A DNA stretch of 30,017 nt from F23-D06 sp963643165 (GCA_963643165.1 CAVIJD010000030.1:1-30017); one strand, 5' to 3'; positions 7,824 through 16,227 are shown, numbered from the stretch's first letter. Program-made: numbers and translations. The notes: generated from the letters alone by a model not told the origin.

Positions 7824-9026
7824 CTACAGCAGCATTTTTCTTGCCCGCAGCACGGCCTCAACGAGTATGTCAACCTCTTCGGTCGTGTTATAGAGCGCAA
7901 ACGAAGCCCTGACGGTGCCGGGAATATGGAAATGGTCCATAATCGGCTGTGTGCAGTGGTGTCCCGTGCGAACGGCCACGCCTTGGCGGTCGAGCAGCAC
8001 CCCCATGTCGTAGGGGTGAATGTCGCCCACCAGAAAAGAGACGACAGCGGCTTTGTCGGGTGCGGTGCCAAAGAAGCGCATTCCATCGATGGCAGAAAGT
8101 TGGCTTGCGGCATACTGCAGCAATTGGTCTTCGTATGTGGCAATGTGCTTGATGCCAAGTTGTTGCATATACTCAATCGCAACCCTTAACCCGATAACGT
8201 CGCCTACCGCCGGAGTGCCGGCTTCAAACTTGAAAGGCAGGTCATTGTAGGTGGTTTTGGCAAAGGTTACATTGGCAATCATCTCGCCGCCACCTTGGTA
8301 GGGCTTCATCTCGCGCAGCCATTTTTCCTTGCCGTACATCACGCCGATGCCCATAGGTGCGTACATCTTGTGCCCTGAAAAACAGTAAAAGTCGCAGTCC
8401 AGTTGCTGCACATCCACCTCCAGATGCGCCACTGCCTGTGCCCCGTCAATCATCACGGGGATGTTATGGGCGTGGGCAATTTCAATAATTTGAGCAACGG
8501 GATTGATTGTGCCCAGTGTGTTGGAGACGTGCGTGACGGCAACAATGCGGGTCTTGGGGGTTATAAGCTGCTCCAGGTTTTCGAGGCAAAGTATGCCGTC
8601 GTCTGCGAAAGGAATCACCTTGAGCACGGCGCCGCGCTCTTCGCAAAGGAACTGCCACGGCACGATGTTGGAATGATGCTCCATTTCTGAAACAATAATC
8701 TCGTCGCCAGGGCGGATGAACGTTCTCCCGAATGAGGAGGCCACCAGATTTATGGACTCGGTGGCTCCTCTGGTGAAGATGACCTCATAGTCGTGGGCGG
8801 CGTTGATGAACTGCTGTACGCACTTGCGGGCAGTCTCAAATTCTGCCGTCGCCTGCTGGCTGAGGCAATGCACACCCCGGTGGATGTTGCTGTTGATGGT
8901 GTTGTAATAGCCTGCTAATGCGTCGATTACGCATTGGGGCTTTTGGGTGGTGGCGGCATTGTCCAGATAAACCAGATCCTTGCCGTAAGCTTTCTGTTTC
9001 AGTATCGGAAAATCTTCTCTGTTCAT
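7824..9026 (-). CDS. sufS: Cysteine desulfurase SufS
   Basis: SufS is a PLP enzyme that takes sulfur from cysteine, forms an active-site persulfide and hands it to the SUF Fe-S assembly machinery. The 400-residue protein has YLDNAATTQKP near the start, the cofactor histidine region SEMEHHSN (113-120), the Schiff-base lysine in SGHKMYAP (K220) and the persulfide cysteine in RTGHHCTQP (C357), characteristic of the SufS (group II) type rather than IscS/NifS. It is the last gene of a minus-strand run, 18 nt after the membrane protein. No sufBCD is seen here, so it appears detached from the usual suf cluster. Confidence 0.95.
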   Translation of the reverse strand: MNREDFPILKQKAYGKDLVYLDNAATTQKPQCVIDALAGYYNTINSNIHRGVHCLSQQATAEFETARKCVQQFINAAHDYEVIFTRGATESINLVASSFGRTFIRPGDEIIVSEMEHHSNIVPWQFLCEERGAVLKVIPFADDGILCLENLEQLITPKTRIVAVTHVSNTLGTINPVAQIIEIAHAHNIPVMIDGAQAVAHLEVDVQQLDCDFYCFSGHKMYAPMGIGVMYGKEKWLREMKPYQGGGEMIANVTFAKTTYNDLPFKFEAGTPAVGDVIGLRVAIEYMQQLGIKHIATYEDQLLQYAASQLSAIDGMRFFGTAPDKAAVVSFLVGDIHPYDMGVLLDRQGVAVRTGHHCTQPIMDHFHIPGTVRASFALYNTTEEVDILVEAVLRARKMLL

Positions 9027-9044
9027 GTTCTAATTTCTGTTAGG

Positions 9045-9557
9045 TTATTGTTCGTCCTCCTGCTCTGCCTCCGGGTCGTCTGAAGTCTCCCCCTCATCCT
9101 GTGTCGGAAAATACCTCAACTGCGTGGCATACATCAGAATGATGAGAAGCATCAGAATAATGGAGGAGAAGTCCATGACAAAAGCCCCGCCAATGAGGAA
9201 ATTGACGGTCGCAAATTCGATAATCTTTCCGAAGACGTAGAAATGGAAGCCGATTTTTTTCAGTTTCCAGAGCATGATGAGCGCACCGGCAAAAGCCGCC
9301 GCTTCAGAAAGAATCAGCAAAGCGTATTGCCATTTGGGGATGGCGAGGAAAAGACTTAAGGATTGGGCATATTGTTCACTATAAACGGCCGGCATCTGCT
9401 GCAGAAGCATCAATGACTGCTCCACGAGTTGCGGAAAGAACATATAGATTAAATAGGAAAAAATGCTTATTCCGGCATTTGTCAACGTGCAGATGGCCAG
9501 AAACCAGAGCAGAAAACTGCGCTTTCGAGGAAGGTTGCGGGAAACGTCACTGTTCAT
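9045..9557 (-). CDS. Four-helix integral membrane protein, unknown function
   Basis: I do not recognise this 170-residue protein. It has a short basic N-terminus (RNLPRKR), hydrophobic segments at about 14-41, 77-98, 103-125 and 127-146, and a very acidic C-terminal tail (DEGETSDDPEAEQEDEQ). This predicts a four-pass inner-membrane protein. Its start overlaps the tilS stop by 4 nt, a translational-coupling arrangement, and sufS follows 18 nt downstream. Confidence 0.75.
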   Translation of the reverse strand: MNSDVSRNLPRKRSFLLWFLAICTLTNAGISIFSYLIYMFFPQLVEQSLMLLQQMPAVYSEQYAQSLSLFLAIPKWQYALLILSEAAAFAGALIMLWKLKKIGFHFYVFGKIIEFATVNFLIGGAFVMDFSSIILMLLIILMYATQLRYFPTQDEGETSDDPEAEQEDEQ

Positions 9558-10861
9558 TTCGTTGAAATTTTATAATAGCATTTTGTTGTTTTGGGGTTTA
9601 ACTTGTACCGTTCGTCAGAGCGGCAGCCTACGATCCAAATGATGTCGTTGCCGGCACAAAGTACTTTTACAGCCTGCTTTGAGAACCGGTCAATTTTATG
9701 GTCTGTAAGATAGTCGCTTACTTTTTGCCTGCCTTTGCAGCCCAACGGGATGAAACTGTCGCCCGGCTGCCATGTGCGCAGCACTAACGGAAAGACTACC
9801 CTGTCGGCATCAAGATAGAGCACGTCGTTGTTCCGGTCGAAGAAGATGTTGCCGTCGTTTTGGATCTTTTCCACTTTAAAACAGGAGAAGAGTGCCTCTT
9901 CAGAGGGTATTTCCACAAATTCGGGGCTATGGAGGTTGTTTTTGCCGACAAGAAAGGTGGAGCGGTCCACCAGCAGCGTGTGGGTGTCAGAACGGAAGAT
10001 CCGTCCCGTAGCGATGGGCTCGGAGCAGAGTTTTTCTGACACTTCGGCATGGAAGCCGAAGTCGGCGAGCAGTTCCGACAACAGCAGTGTGCGGTCGGGA
10101 CAGCGGTCGAGGGCGTTCCGGTCTATGCGGCAGATGCCGTCGTGCAGTTTCGCCACCTTCGCTTTGGCGGCATCCATCTGCCGGCGGTAGAAAGCATATT
10201 GGCGGCACAGTATTTTGCGGTTTCGCGACAGTGTTTCGGTCAGGCTCGGGTTCAGCTCTTTGAGAATGGGCATGACGGAGTTGCGGATCCTGTTGCGTCG
10301 GATGGTCTCGTCGGCATTGGTGACATCAATGGCATAGTGGATGCCGTGCCGGTGTGCAAAGTCGCGGATCTCTTGGACCGAAAATGAAAGCATCGGGCGG
10401 ATGATTTTGCCGTTGCGTTCCGGAATGGCGGTCAGCCCTTTCAGTCCTGTGCCCCGGCAAAGGTTGAGCAGCATCGTCTCGGCAGCATCGTCTGCATGAT
10501 GAGCGGTGACGATATAGTCGTACACCACCCCGACTTGGGCAAACCAGTCGTAGCGCAGTTGCCGGGCCGTCATTTCAACCGACTGCCCCGAATTTTTCTG
10601 TATGGCTAAGGTGTCAAACTCACGGATAAGGATGGGGGCTTCCAATTTCAGGGCCAGTTGTTTCACGAGTTCCATGTCGCGGTTTGAGTCTTCGCCCCGG
10701 AGGTGGAAATTGCAGTGCGCAATAGTGAAAGGGATGCCCAGACGATGGAACAGGTGCGCCATGACGCTTGAGTCCGCGCCGCCGCTGACGGCAAGCAGGT
10801 AGGAGTGCGCATGTGGGGCACCGACAAGTGCTTCCAGACTATGGGCGAATCTTTTCTCCAT
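9554..10861 (-). CDS. tilS: tRNA(Ile)-lysidine synthase TilS
   Basis: TilS attaches lysine to C34 of the CAU-anticodon tRNA-Ile, switching it to read AUA; it is normally essential. The 435-residue protein has the ATP-pyrophosphatase P-loop SGGADSS (26-32), the HCNFHLRGEDSNRD region, HHADDAAETMLLNL, and a C-terminal TilS domain with RTWQPGDSFIPLGCKGRQKV. The start lies 3 nt after the stop of the lipoprotein gene, and its stop overlaps the start of the membrane-protein gene. Confidence 0.95.
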   Translation of the reverse strand: MEKRFAHSLEALVGAPHAHSYLLAVSGGADSSVMAHLFHRLGIPFTIAHCNFHLRGEDSNRDMELVKQLALKLEAPILIREFDTLAIQKNSGQSVEMTARQLRYDWFAQVGVVYDYIVTAHHADDAAETMLLNLCRGTGLKGLTAIPERNGKIIRPMLSFSVQEIRDFAHRHGIHYAIDVTNADETIRRNRIRNSVMPILKELNPSLTETLSRNRKILCRQYAFYRRQMDAAKAKVAKLHDGICRIDRNALDRCPDRTLLLSELLADFGFHAEVSEKLCSEPIATGRIFRSDTHTLLVDRSTFLVGKNNLHSPEFVEIPSEEALFSCFKVEKIQNDGNIFFDRNNDVLYLDADRVVFPLVLRTWQPGDSFIPLGCKGRQKVSDYLTDHKIDRFSKQAVKVLCAGNDIIWIVGCRSDERYKLNPKTTKCYYKISTK

Positions 10862-10864
10862 GTG

Positions 10865-11836
10865 TTAAAAAGCCTCTCCTGTCCGCATCAGTTTGAAATA
10901 ATTCTTGATCCGCATCTGCAAGTATTCGGCGTTGCCCGTGCCGTAACTCACCATTTTCGGCTCTTCGCCCTTGCGGAGCAGCACCATGCCGCAGGTCTCG
11001 TTGCCCACGTATGGCGTAATGTCCACATTTACGGAGAAACTGAAATCGAAATTCTGTATCAGCACTTGGTTGAAATCTTGATGGACCTCTTCGTACAGGA
11101 TGTTGTTTTCTTCGCAGAACGACTGTAGCCTTTCCATCTGGTCGTCCCATGAGGAGGGTTTCTGTTCTGAATGGTAGAAGAACACCACAGCGTCATAGTC
11201 GGGCAGGGTGTCGGCTTCTTCCACCAATTCAAAGCGGCCGATGTCATTGATGATGAACTTCTCGGCAAAGGAGGTGTGGCGGTGGTAATCTTCCATGTTC
11301 TCAAGCACTTGCTGCCGTGTGGCATTAGACACGGACTTTACCCATTCGTATTCCTTGCTTACCACAAACGAGCCGTCTGAATGGCGGGTGGTTTGCCATA
11401 GCTCGGTCTCCAAGATGTCGTTGCCTTCGTTGGCCACATTGACGGCGACAGGCATAAGGTCGATGATGCGCTGCGTGCCGAAGCCGGAAGTGATGACCAA
11501 GTACATCCATTCGCGCGTCTGTGACTGCATGAGCCACAACTCTTTGCCCTCGGGGAGACGCTCGATGCAGCGCACACCCCAGTCTTGCGGAAACTCGACC
11601 CTCGCGGCGACTTGCCTGCCGACATAGTCATTGTGTTTTTCCAAGAAGCGCTCCTTAAAATCGTCGCTTATTTCGTAAAGAGTAGTCTTGTCGTTGATGT
11701 CCGTCTTCAGCGTGTCTGCAATGATGGCCACAGGATAGGAGTACGTCTTCTCTTCCGTGTCGGTGCGCGACTTACTGCGGCATCCTGCCAAGAGCAGAAG
11801 CGCGAAAAATAGGATGGCAAGGCTGGTTCTATTCAT
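10865..11836 (-). CDS. Lipoprotein of unknown function
   Basis: This 323-residue protein begins with a clear lipoprotein signal peptide (MNRTSLAILFFALLLLAGC, acylated cysteine at residue 19). The body is soluble; the region YDAVVFFYHSEQKPSS followed by FCEENNILYEEVHQDFN faintly recalls a thioredoxin-like fold, but I would not assign a family. The open frame extends to 11944, but a -7 box lies inside that extension at 11872-11879, so the ATG at 11836 is preferred. It is the first gene of the run with tilS, the membrane protein and sufS. Confidence 0.8.
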   Translation of the reverse strand: MNRTSLAILFFALLLLAGCRSKSRTDTEEKTYSYPVAIIADTLKTDINDKTTLYEISDDFKERFLEKHNDYVGRQVAARVEFPQDWGVRCIERLPEGKELWLMQSQTREWMYLVITSGFGTQRIIDLMPVAVNVANEGNDILETELWQTTRHSDGSFVVSKEYEWVKSVSNATRQQVLENMEDYHRHTSFAEKFIINDIGRFELVEEADTLPDYDAVVFFYHSEQKPSSWDDQMERLQSFCEENNILYEEVHQDFNQVLIQNFDFSFSVNVDITPYVGNETCGMVLLRKGEEPKMVSYGTGNAEYLQMRIKNYFKLMRTGEAF

Positions 11837-11871
11837 GATGGCAAGGTTTCTGTTGCAGAAATAGTACGCCG

Positions 11872-11879
11872 CAAAAGTA
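11872..11879 (-). promoter_or_regulatory. -7 box for the lipoprotein-tilS-sufS run
   Basis: On the minus strand this reads TACTTTTG, matching TAnnTTTG, with its end 35 nt upstream of the chosen ATG. It lies inside the longest open frame and so decides for the shorter start. Confidence 0.6.
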
Positions 11880-12010
11880 CTAAAAAAAATGGCTGCCGCA
11901 CGAGAGAACTTTGCCGTAAAATGTTTCACGTTTTTCTCTTGCATTTGATGTTTTTGTCCACCGTTTTGCCCGATTTAACTTTTTTAAACGTTTTTTTGAG
12001 GTGAAAGGTG

Positions 12011-12018
12011 TATTTTTG
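12011..12018 (+). promoter_or_regulatory. -7 box for the 12-kb secreted-protein transcript
   Basis: TATTTTTG matches TAnnTTTG. It is 26 nt before the ATG of the 35-codon leader frame and about 140 nt before the signal-peptide ORF. Confidence 0.55.
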
Positions 12019-12044
12019 TCAGCATAAATTTAATTCATTTTATT

Positions 12045-12152
12045 ATGGCAAAACATTATTCAATTACACGTACAACAATGGAGATTTGCGAGGTTCTCCG
12101 TATTGCTGATGTTTTGCGGCAACCGAAAGTCTTGGGAAACAATAGAACTTGA
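12045..12152 (+). CDS. Possible 35-residue leader ORF
   Basis: The first ATG after the promoter opens a 35-codon frame (MAKHYSITRTTMEICEVLRI...) ending in TGA 5 nt before the next ATG. There is no signal peptide or recognised domain. The placement directly between promoter and signal-peptide ORF suggests either a small translated leader or a chance frame in a 5' untranslated region. Confidence 0.3.
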   Translation: MAKHYSITRTTMEICEVLRIADVLRQPKVLGNNRT

Positions 12153-12157
12153 AATAG

Positions 12158-12307
12158 ATGAAAAAAATAATTATTCTTGGATTTTTGACGGTAGTGGTGC
12201 TGATTGCAAATAGTTCAAGGTGTTTGGCATCAACCACATACCCTCCCGGCACGAAGAAAGTGAAACTTACAGAAAAGGGGACCGTAGAACCCCGTGTCCA
12301 ACATTGA
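12158..12307 (+). CDS. Signal-peptide fragment of a secreted protein (frameshifted 5' part)
   Basis: This 49-codon frame is almost entirely a Sec signal peptide: MKKIIILGF, a hydrophobic core and a likely cleavage after RCLA, followed by about 25 hydrophilic residues. A signal peptide with so short a mature part is odd. The next frame starts just inside its 3' end without a signal peptide. Removing one C from the CCCC run at 12290-12293 joins both into one 201-residue secreted protein. I regard this as the 5' part of a broken or miscalled gene. Confidence 0.55.
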   Translation: MKKIIILGFLTVVVLIANSSRCLASTTYPPGTKKVKLTEKGTVEPRVQH

Positions 12308-12764
12308 TTGGAAAGCGGCTTTGTGTTGTCTCAAAACGTGTCCGGAAGACAAAATAGGCACTCCCGAATGTGAATGCATCTGCTTCCAAAATGACAAAAA
12401 GTCCTCTGCAATGGACGTTGATTCTGTTGCGTGGAAACAAGTCTATGGCAAAACTGGCGGGGATGCGGATTTAAGATTCTCCCCAATAACAGGCATAAAC
12501 AGCAAGCAAATGGCTCTTTATTGTAACATACGAAGCAAACTCGTCAATTTCAAATTCCCGAACAAAACAGTGAAATACGAACTCCTCTCCGAAAATGATT
12601 ACCGAAAACTGTTGTCTGGACAATGGAAGTTATTGGATAAGGATAGCGAATTTGGCGAAATGACCGCTGACGGCACGGTGTTTTACAAAGGTAGTTTCAT
12701 CGCACTTCAAGACTTTCACGGGCCGGTCACATTCCGCTGCAAAGCTACTCTGACGGCACGGTAA
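12294..12764 (+). CDS. Cys-rich exported protein, main part (frameshift from 12158 ORF)
   Basis: The frame opens with GTG at 12294 and encodes 156 residues of no recognised family. Its N-terminal part is cysteine-rich (CCLKTCPEDKIGTPECECIC), which suits an exported, disulfide-bonded protein; the remainder (for example DGTVFYKGSFIAL) looks like a small beta-rich domain. It lacks its own signal peptide, while the overlapping 12158 frame supplies one, so the natural product is probably the fusion. Its 3' end overlaps the convergent gene by 20 nt. The patch is more AT-rich than the flanking core genes. Confidence 0.6.
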   Translation: MSNIDWKAALCCLKTCPEDKIGTPECECICFQNDKKSSAMDVDSVAWKQVYGKTGGDADLRFSPITGINSKQMALYCNIRSKLVNFKFPNKTVKYELLSENDYRKLLSGQWKLLDKDSEFGEMTADGTVFYKGSFIALQDFHGPVTFRCKATLTAR

Positions 12765-13149
12765 TTCTGAAATAACGTTTCCTGTTCAGGAGGTTGAAGA
12801 AGACAATAACAACAGGAATCCCGAATACACCGTAAAGCCACCATAAGACTGGGAAAGGGGATATGTGAAACAGCACGATAATGACAACTAGGATGTCGAA
12901 TGCTGCTGAAGCAAACAGTGGAAGGCTGTCAATGGTCTCGTATTCAATGGTGGAGAGGTTCTTCTCCACCCTACAGTGCGCCGTTCCGGAATAGCAAAAG
13001 CTTTTCATCGAGATATTAAACTCATCACAATCCAGAGAAAGCGTCAACGGATGCAGTCGAGAAGTCTTTCCTGAAAAAGTCCCGTTGATGTAAACGTCAA
13101 ATGGACGAAGTGGCAACAAATTCTTTTGAGTGACGACAATCGTTTTCAT
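12745..13149 (-). CDS. Small membrane protein with a PEGA-like N-terminal segment
   Basis: This 134-residue protein is not recognised by name. The N-terminal 60 residues contain FDVYINGTFSGKTS and later FNISMKSFCYSG, a pattern like short beta-sandwich PEGA-type domains (V-Y-I-N-G, G-K-T). Two hydrophobic segments follow at about 76-97 and 99-120, then a basic end (NRKRYFRITV), so the C-terminus is probably cytoplasmic. The start is 5 nt after the stop of the 248-residue gene, so both form one operon. Function unknown. Confidence 0.65.
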   Translation of the reverse strand: MKTIVVTQKNLLPLRPFDVYINGTFSGKTSRLHPLTLSLDCDEFNISMKSFCYSGTAHCRVEKNLSTIEYETIDSLPLFASAAFDILVVIIVLFHISPFPVLWWLYGVFGIPVVIVFFNLLNRKRYFRITVPSE

Positions 13150-13154
13150 GGTGA

Positions 13155-13901
13155 TTAATTGCTTGATTGATTGCAGTCTTCACATTCGCGTGCGGCGGCC
13201 ATGGAAAACAAAGCTCCTGTAAAAATTATGCCAAAAGTACCTAATGCTGATCCGATGGCACTTCCTAATGCGTCGCAAACAATTACCCATTCATCGCAAG
13301 TGAATCCTTCTGGAGGGCATTTGCCTGAGGCTTTAGAGATGAAACCATAGTTGCCCCAAAAACGCACACCAGATTGTCCAACAGCCTTGATGCACGAAAC
13401 GCAATAGTCGTCTAATTGTCCATAATTAGAATTCAATATTGAATTTAATTGGTGGTCGGCATTATGTACCTGGTCTTTGTCTAATGACATCTTCAAAAAA
13501 ATACACAAGTCAGTTTTGAGTTGAATGCAAAGATTGGTCCGCTCTATTTCTTTTTGAAATTTATCAACGGAGAACATCAACATGAAAAACAGCGATTTCT
13601 GATTCTCGTCATTGCCATATTTTCTTAATCTCGTGACGAGTTTTTCTTTTGTGTTAAGGACAGAAAAAGCCATGTCTGGAAACATTTGCAAAAGGTATCC
13701 TGACATCAGGTCTGTCAATGCGACTAAATTTTCGCAAGACATGGGCTTGTCGTAATCCTTGCGATAATTGTTAATGATGTGATTTATACATTGATAATGT
13801 AACGCCGCAATTTCATCAGGGGAGATGTCTTTAAATGAACTGCTGCTGCCAATGTGCGGCACTGTGGAACTAGCATCAGCAATTTTATTGAATAAATCCA
13901 T
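13155..13901 (-). CDS. Unknown protein with C-terminal glycine-zipper segment
   Basis: This 248-residue protein has no recognised family. The N-terminal two-thirds look helical and soluble, with no signal peptide. From residue 167 it becomes cysteine-rich (C167, C170, C195, C202, C209). A hydrophobic glycine-zipper helix follows, ALGSAIGSALGTFG (G213, G217, G221), then a Cys-bearing tail (ECEDC). Such zippers occur in membrane-inserting peptides, including some bacteriocins, but that is only analogy. A -7 box at 13940-13947 and a dyad at 13954-13976 lie upstream. It heads a two-gene operon with the small membrane protein. Confidence 0.65.
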   Translation of the reverse strand: MDLFNKIADASSTVPHIGSSSSFKDISPDEIAALHYQCINHIINNYRKDYDKPMSCENLVALTDLMSGYLLQMFPDMAFSVLNTKEKLVTRLRKYGNDENQKSLFFMLMFSVDKFQKEIERTNLCIQLKTDLCIFLKMSLDKDQVHNADHQLNSILNSNYGQLDDYCVSCIKAVGQSGVRFWGNYGFISKASGKCPPEGFTCDEWVIVCDALGSAIGSALGTFGIIFTGALFSMAAARECEDCNQSSN

Positions 13902-13939
13902 AATGTTGATGATTTTGAAATTGTTTTTGTTTGATGCGG

Positions 13940-13947
13940 CAAATATA
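13940..13947 (-). promoter_or_regulatory. -7 box for the glycine-zipper cassette
   Basis: On the minus strand this is TATATTTG, matching TAnnTTTG, ending 38 nt before the ATG at 13901. Confidence 0.6.
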
Positions 13948-13953
13948 GGTGTA

Positions 13954-13976
13954 AGGAATGATACGAAACCATTCCT
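13954..13976 (-). promoter_or_regulatory. Inverted repeat, candidate operator
   Basis: AGGAATG (13954-13960) and CATTCCT (13970-13976) form a 7-bp dyad around a 9-nt spacer. It begins 6 nt upstream of the -7 box and covers the place where the -33 element should be. That is where a repressor would act. No T-run follows, so a terminator is unlikely. Confidence 0.4.
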
Positions 13977-14093
13977 GGGATCTCTTTTATGTTTTTTTTA
14001 TGATTTTTTATGATGGAAGCAAGTGCGAAGTGTTCTTTCAATACGGATTTTTTGTATGAAAGATTTGTCAACAAGGAGGTTGGAGCGTCATTC

Positions 14094-16127
14094 TCAATAC
14101 TCTTTGAGCCGCTTTTCGATTACCATGATGCGGTCGCGCAGGTCGGCGGCGGCGTCAAAGTCGAGGGCTTTCACCGCCTTTTCCATCTCCTTGCGCAGCT
14201 TTTTCGACTGTAGTTTCAGCTGTTCTTGGTTCAGCAAGAGGATATTGCCCTCGGCTGCCACCTGCGGGGTGGGCTCGCCGGCGTCGCGTTGTGTGCCGCT
14301 TTGATCTTTGGGCACGGTCACGGCCGTGTCGATGTTGCCGGCCAGGTACATGTCGTCCGATTTGATGACGCCTTTGGGGGTGATGTGGTGCAATTCGTTG
14401 TAGGCTATCTGGATGGCTCTCCGGCGGTTGGTCTCGTCGATGGTCTCTTGCATCGATTTGGTCATCTTGTCGGCATAGAAGATTACCCTGCCGTTGACGT
14501 GCCGTGCGGCACGGCCTGCCGTTTGGGTCAGCGAGCGTGTGTTGCGCAGAAAGCCCTCCTTGTCGGCATCCATGATCGCCACTAACGACACCTCGGGCAG
14601 GTCAAGGCCCTCGCGCAGCAGGTTTACGCCAACCAGCACGTCGATGGAGCCGAACCGCAAGTCTTTGAGGATCTCCACACGGTCCAGGGTCTCTACGTCA
14701 GAATGGATGTAGCAGGATTTGATGCCGATGCGGATCAGGTACCCGTTCAGCTCTTCCGCCATCCGCTTGGTGAGGGTGGTCACCAGCACCCGTTCGTGTT
14801 TTGCCACGGTGTCTTCAATCTCTTCCAGCAGGTTGTCCACCTGGTTGGTGGCGGGACGCACCTCGATGGTGGGGTCCAGCAGTCCGGTGGGGCGCACGAC
14901 CTGTTCTACCACCACACCGCCCGACTTCTGCAATTCGTACGCTGCGGGGGTCGCGCTCATGAAGATTGTTTGTCCTACCAGCTCTTCAAACTCGTTGAAT
15001 TTGAGCGGGCGGTTGTCCAATGCGGCGGGCAGCCGGAAGCCGTATTCCACCAGGTTGGTCTTGCGCGAACGGTCGCCGCCGTACATGGCCCCGATCTGCG
15101 ACACGGTGACGTGGCTCTCGTCAATGACCAGCACAAAGTCGTCGGGGAAGAAGTCGAGGATGCAGAACGGCCGCTGCCCGGGCTGCCGCTTGTCGAAATA
15201 GCGGGAGTAGTTCTCGATGCCGGAACAGTAGCCCAACTCTTTCATCATCTCCACGTCATAGTTCACCCGGTCCTCGAGCCGCCGCGCCTCAAAGCTCTTG
15301 CCGATGGACTTGAAATAGCGCACTTGCTCGCCAAGGTCAATCTTGATGTTGTCAATGGCTTCGTTCATAGACTGTTGCGTAGTGACGAAGAGACTGGCGG
15401 GGTAGATGGTTATTTGCTCTCTTTCCTCTATGATGCCGCCCGAGGAGGCTTCAATTTCGGCCAAACGTTCAATCTCGTCGTCAAAGAAAACGATCCGGAA
15501 GGCGTGGTCGCTGTAAGGCGGAAACAGATCTACGGTGTCGCCTTTCACGCGGAACTGCGCCGGCTGCAAGTCGAGTTCGGTGCGCGAATAGAGGCTGTTG
15601 ACAAAGGCAAGGAGCAGTTTGTTGCGGTCGAGGAGCATCCCTTTTTTGAGGTTGATGACATTCTTGGCAAAGTCGTCGGGGTTGCCGATGCCGTAGATGC
15701 ACGACACGGAGGCGATGACGATGACGTCGCGGCGGCCCGAGAGCAGCGATGCCGTGGTGTGGAGCCGCAGTTTCTCAATCTCGTCGTTGATGGCCAGGTC
15801 TTTCTCTATGTATGTGTTGGTGGTTGGAATGTAGGCCTCGGGCTGGTAATAGTCGTAGTAGGAAACATAATATTCCACGGCGTTGTCCGGGAAAAACTGT
15901 TTGAACTCGCTGTAAAGCTGGGCGGCCAGTGTTTTGTTGTGGCTCAATATCAAGGCGGGGCGTTGCACCTCGTTCAGCACGTTGGCGATGGTGAAAGTCT
16001 TGCCGGAGCCGGTGACGCCCAGCAGGGTCTGTGCCTTGTCGCCCCGGCGGAGCCCCTCGGCCAGTTGCCGGATGGCGCTGGGCTGGTCGCCCGATGGTTG
16101 GTAAGATGAGGTCAGTTTCAGGTTCAT
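14094..16127 (-). CDS. uvrB: Excinuclease ABC subunit B (UvrB)
   Basis: UvrB is the damage-verification helicase of nucleotide excision repair: loaded by UvrA, it inserts a beta-hairpin at the lesion and recruits UvrC. The 677-residue protein shows Walker A GVTGSGKT (37-44), the tyrosine-rich beta-hairpin YYVSYYDYYQPEAY (86-99), the DESH helicase box in FVLVIDESHVT, later helicase motifs (LREGLDLPEVSL, QTAGRAARH), and a C-terminal UVR domain (LRKEMEKAVKALDFDAAADL) that contacts UvrC. Length and all motifs are intact. It has its own promoter 23 nt upstream. Confidence 0.98.
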   Translation of the reverse strand: MNLKLTSSYQPSGDQPSAIRQLAEGLRRGDKAQTLLGVTGSGKTFTIANVLNEVQRPALILSHNKTLAAQLYSEFKQFFPDNAVEYYVSYYDYYQPEAYIPTTNTYIEKDLAINDEIEKLRLHTTASLLSGRRDVIVIASVSCIYGIGNPDDFAKNVINLKKGMLLDRNKLLLAFVNSLYSRTELDLQPAQFRVKGDTVDLFPPYSDHAFRIVFFDDEIERLAEIEASSGGIIEEREQITIYPASLFVTTQQSMNEAIDNIKIDLGEQVRYFKSIGKSFEARRLEDRVNYDVEMMKELGYCSGIENYSRYFDKRQPGQRPFCILDFFPDDFVLVIDESHVTVSQIGAMYGGDRSRKTNLVEYGFRLPAALDNRPLKFNEFEELVGQTIFMSATPAAYELQKSGGVVVEQVVRPTGLLDPTIEVRPATNQVDNLLEEIEDTVAKHERVLVTTLTKRMAEELNGYLIRIGIKSCYIHSDVETLDRVEILKDLRFGSIDVLVGVNLLREGLDLPEVSLVAIMDADKEGFLRNTRSLTQTAGRAARHVNGRVIFYADKMTKSMQETIDETNRRRAIQIAYNELHHITPKGVIKSDDMYLAGNIDTAVTVPKDQSGTQRDAGEPTPQVAAEGNILLLNQEQLKLQSKKLRKEMEKAVKALDFDAAADLRDRIMVIEKRLKEY

Positions 16128-16149
16128 TGTCTCTTAAAAGAAAAGGCGG

Positions 16150-16157
16150 CAAATATA
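16150..16157 (-). promoter_or_regulatory. -7 box for uvrB
   Basis: On the minus strand this reads TATATTTG, matching TAnnTTTG, 22 nt upstream of the uvrB ATG. Confidence 0.6.
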
Positions 16158-16227
16158 GTCAAAATAGCGATGGCAGAGAAGTAGGGGTGGTACGCTTTTT
16201 TTGATGTTGAGGTTTCCGACACGGCGG

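Noticed and set aside
11837..11944. Upstream start for the lipoprotein at 11944
   Set aside because: The promoter -7 box lies inside this extension, and the lipobox would be too far from the N-terminus.
13784..14074. 96-codon minus-strand frame over the promoter of the glycine-zipper gene
   Set aside because: Overlaps a better gene and its promoter in another frame, with low-complexity composition.
14703..16109. 468-codon open frame on the plus strand inside uvrB
   Set aside because: It lies fully antisense to an intact uvrB, has no recognisable domain and results from the codon bias of the real gene.
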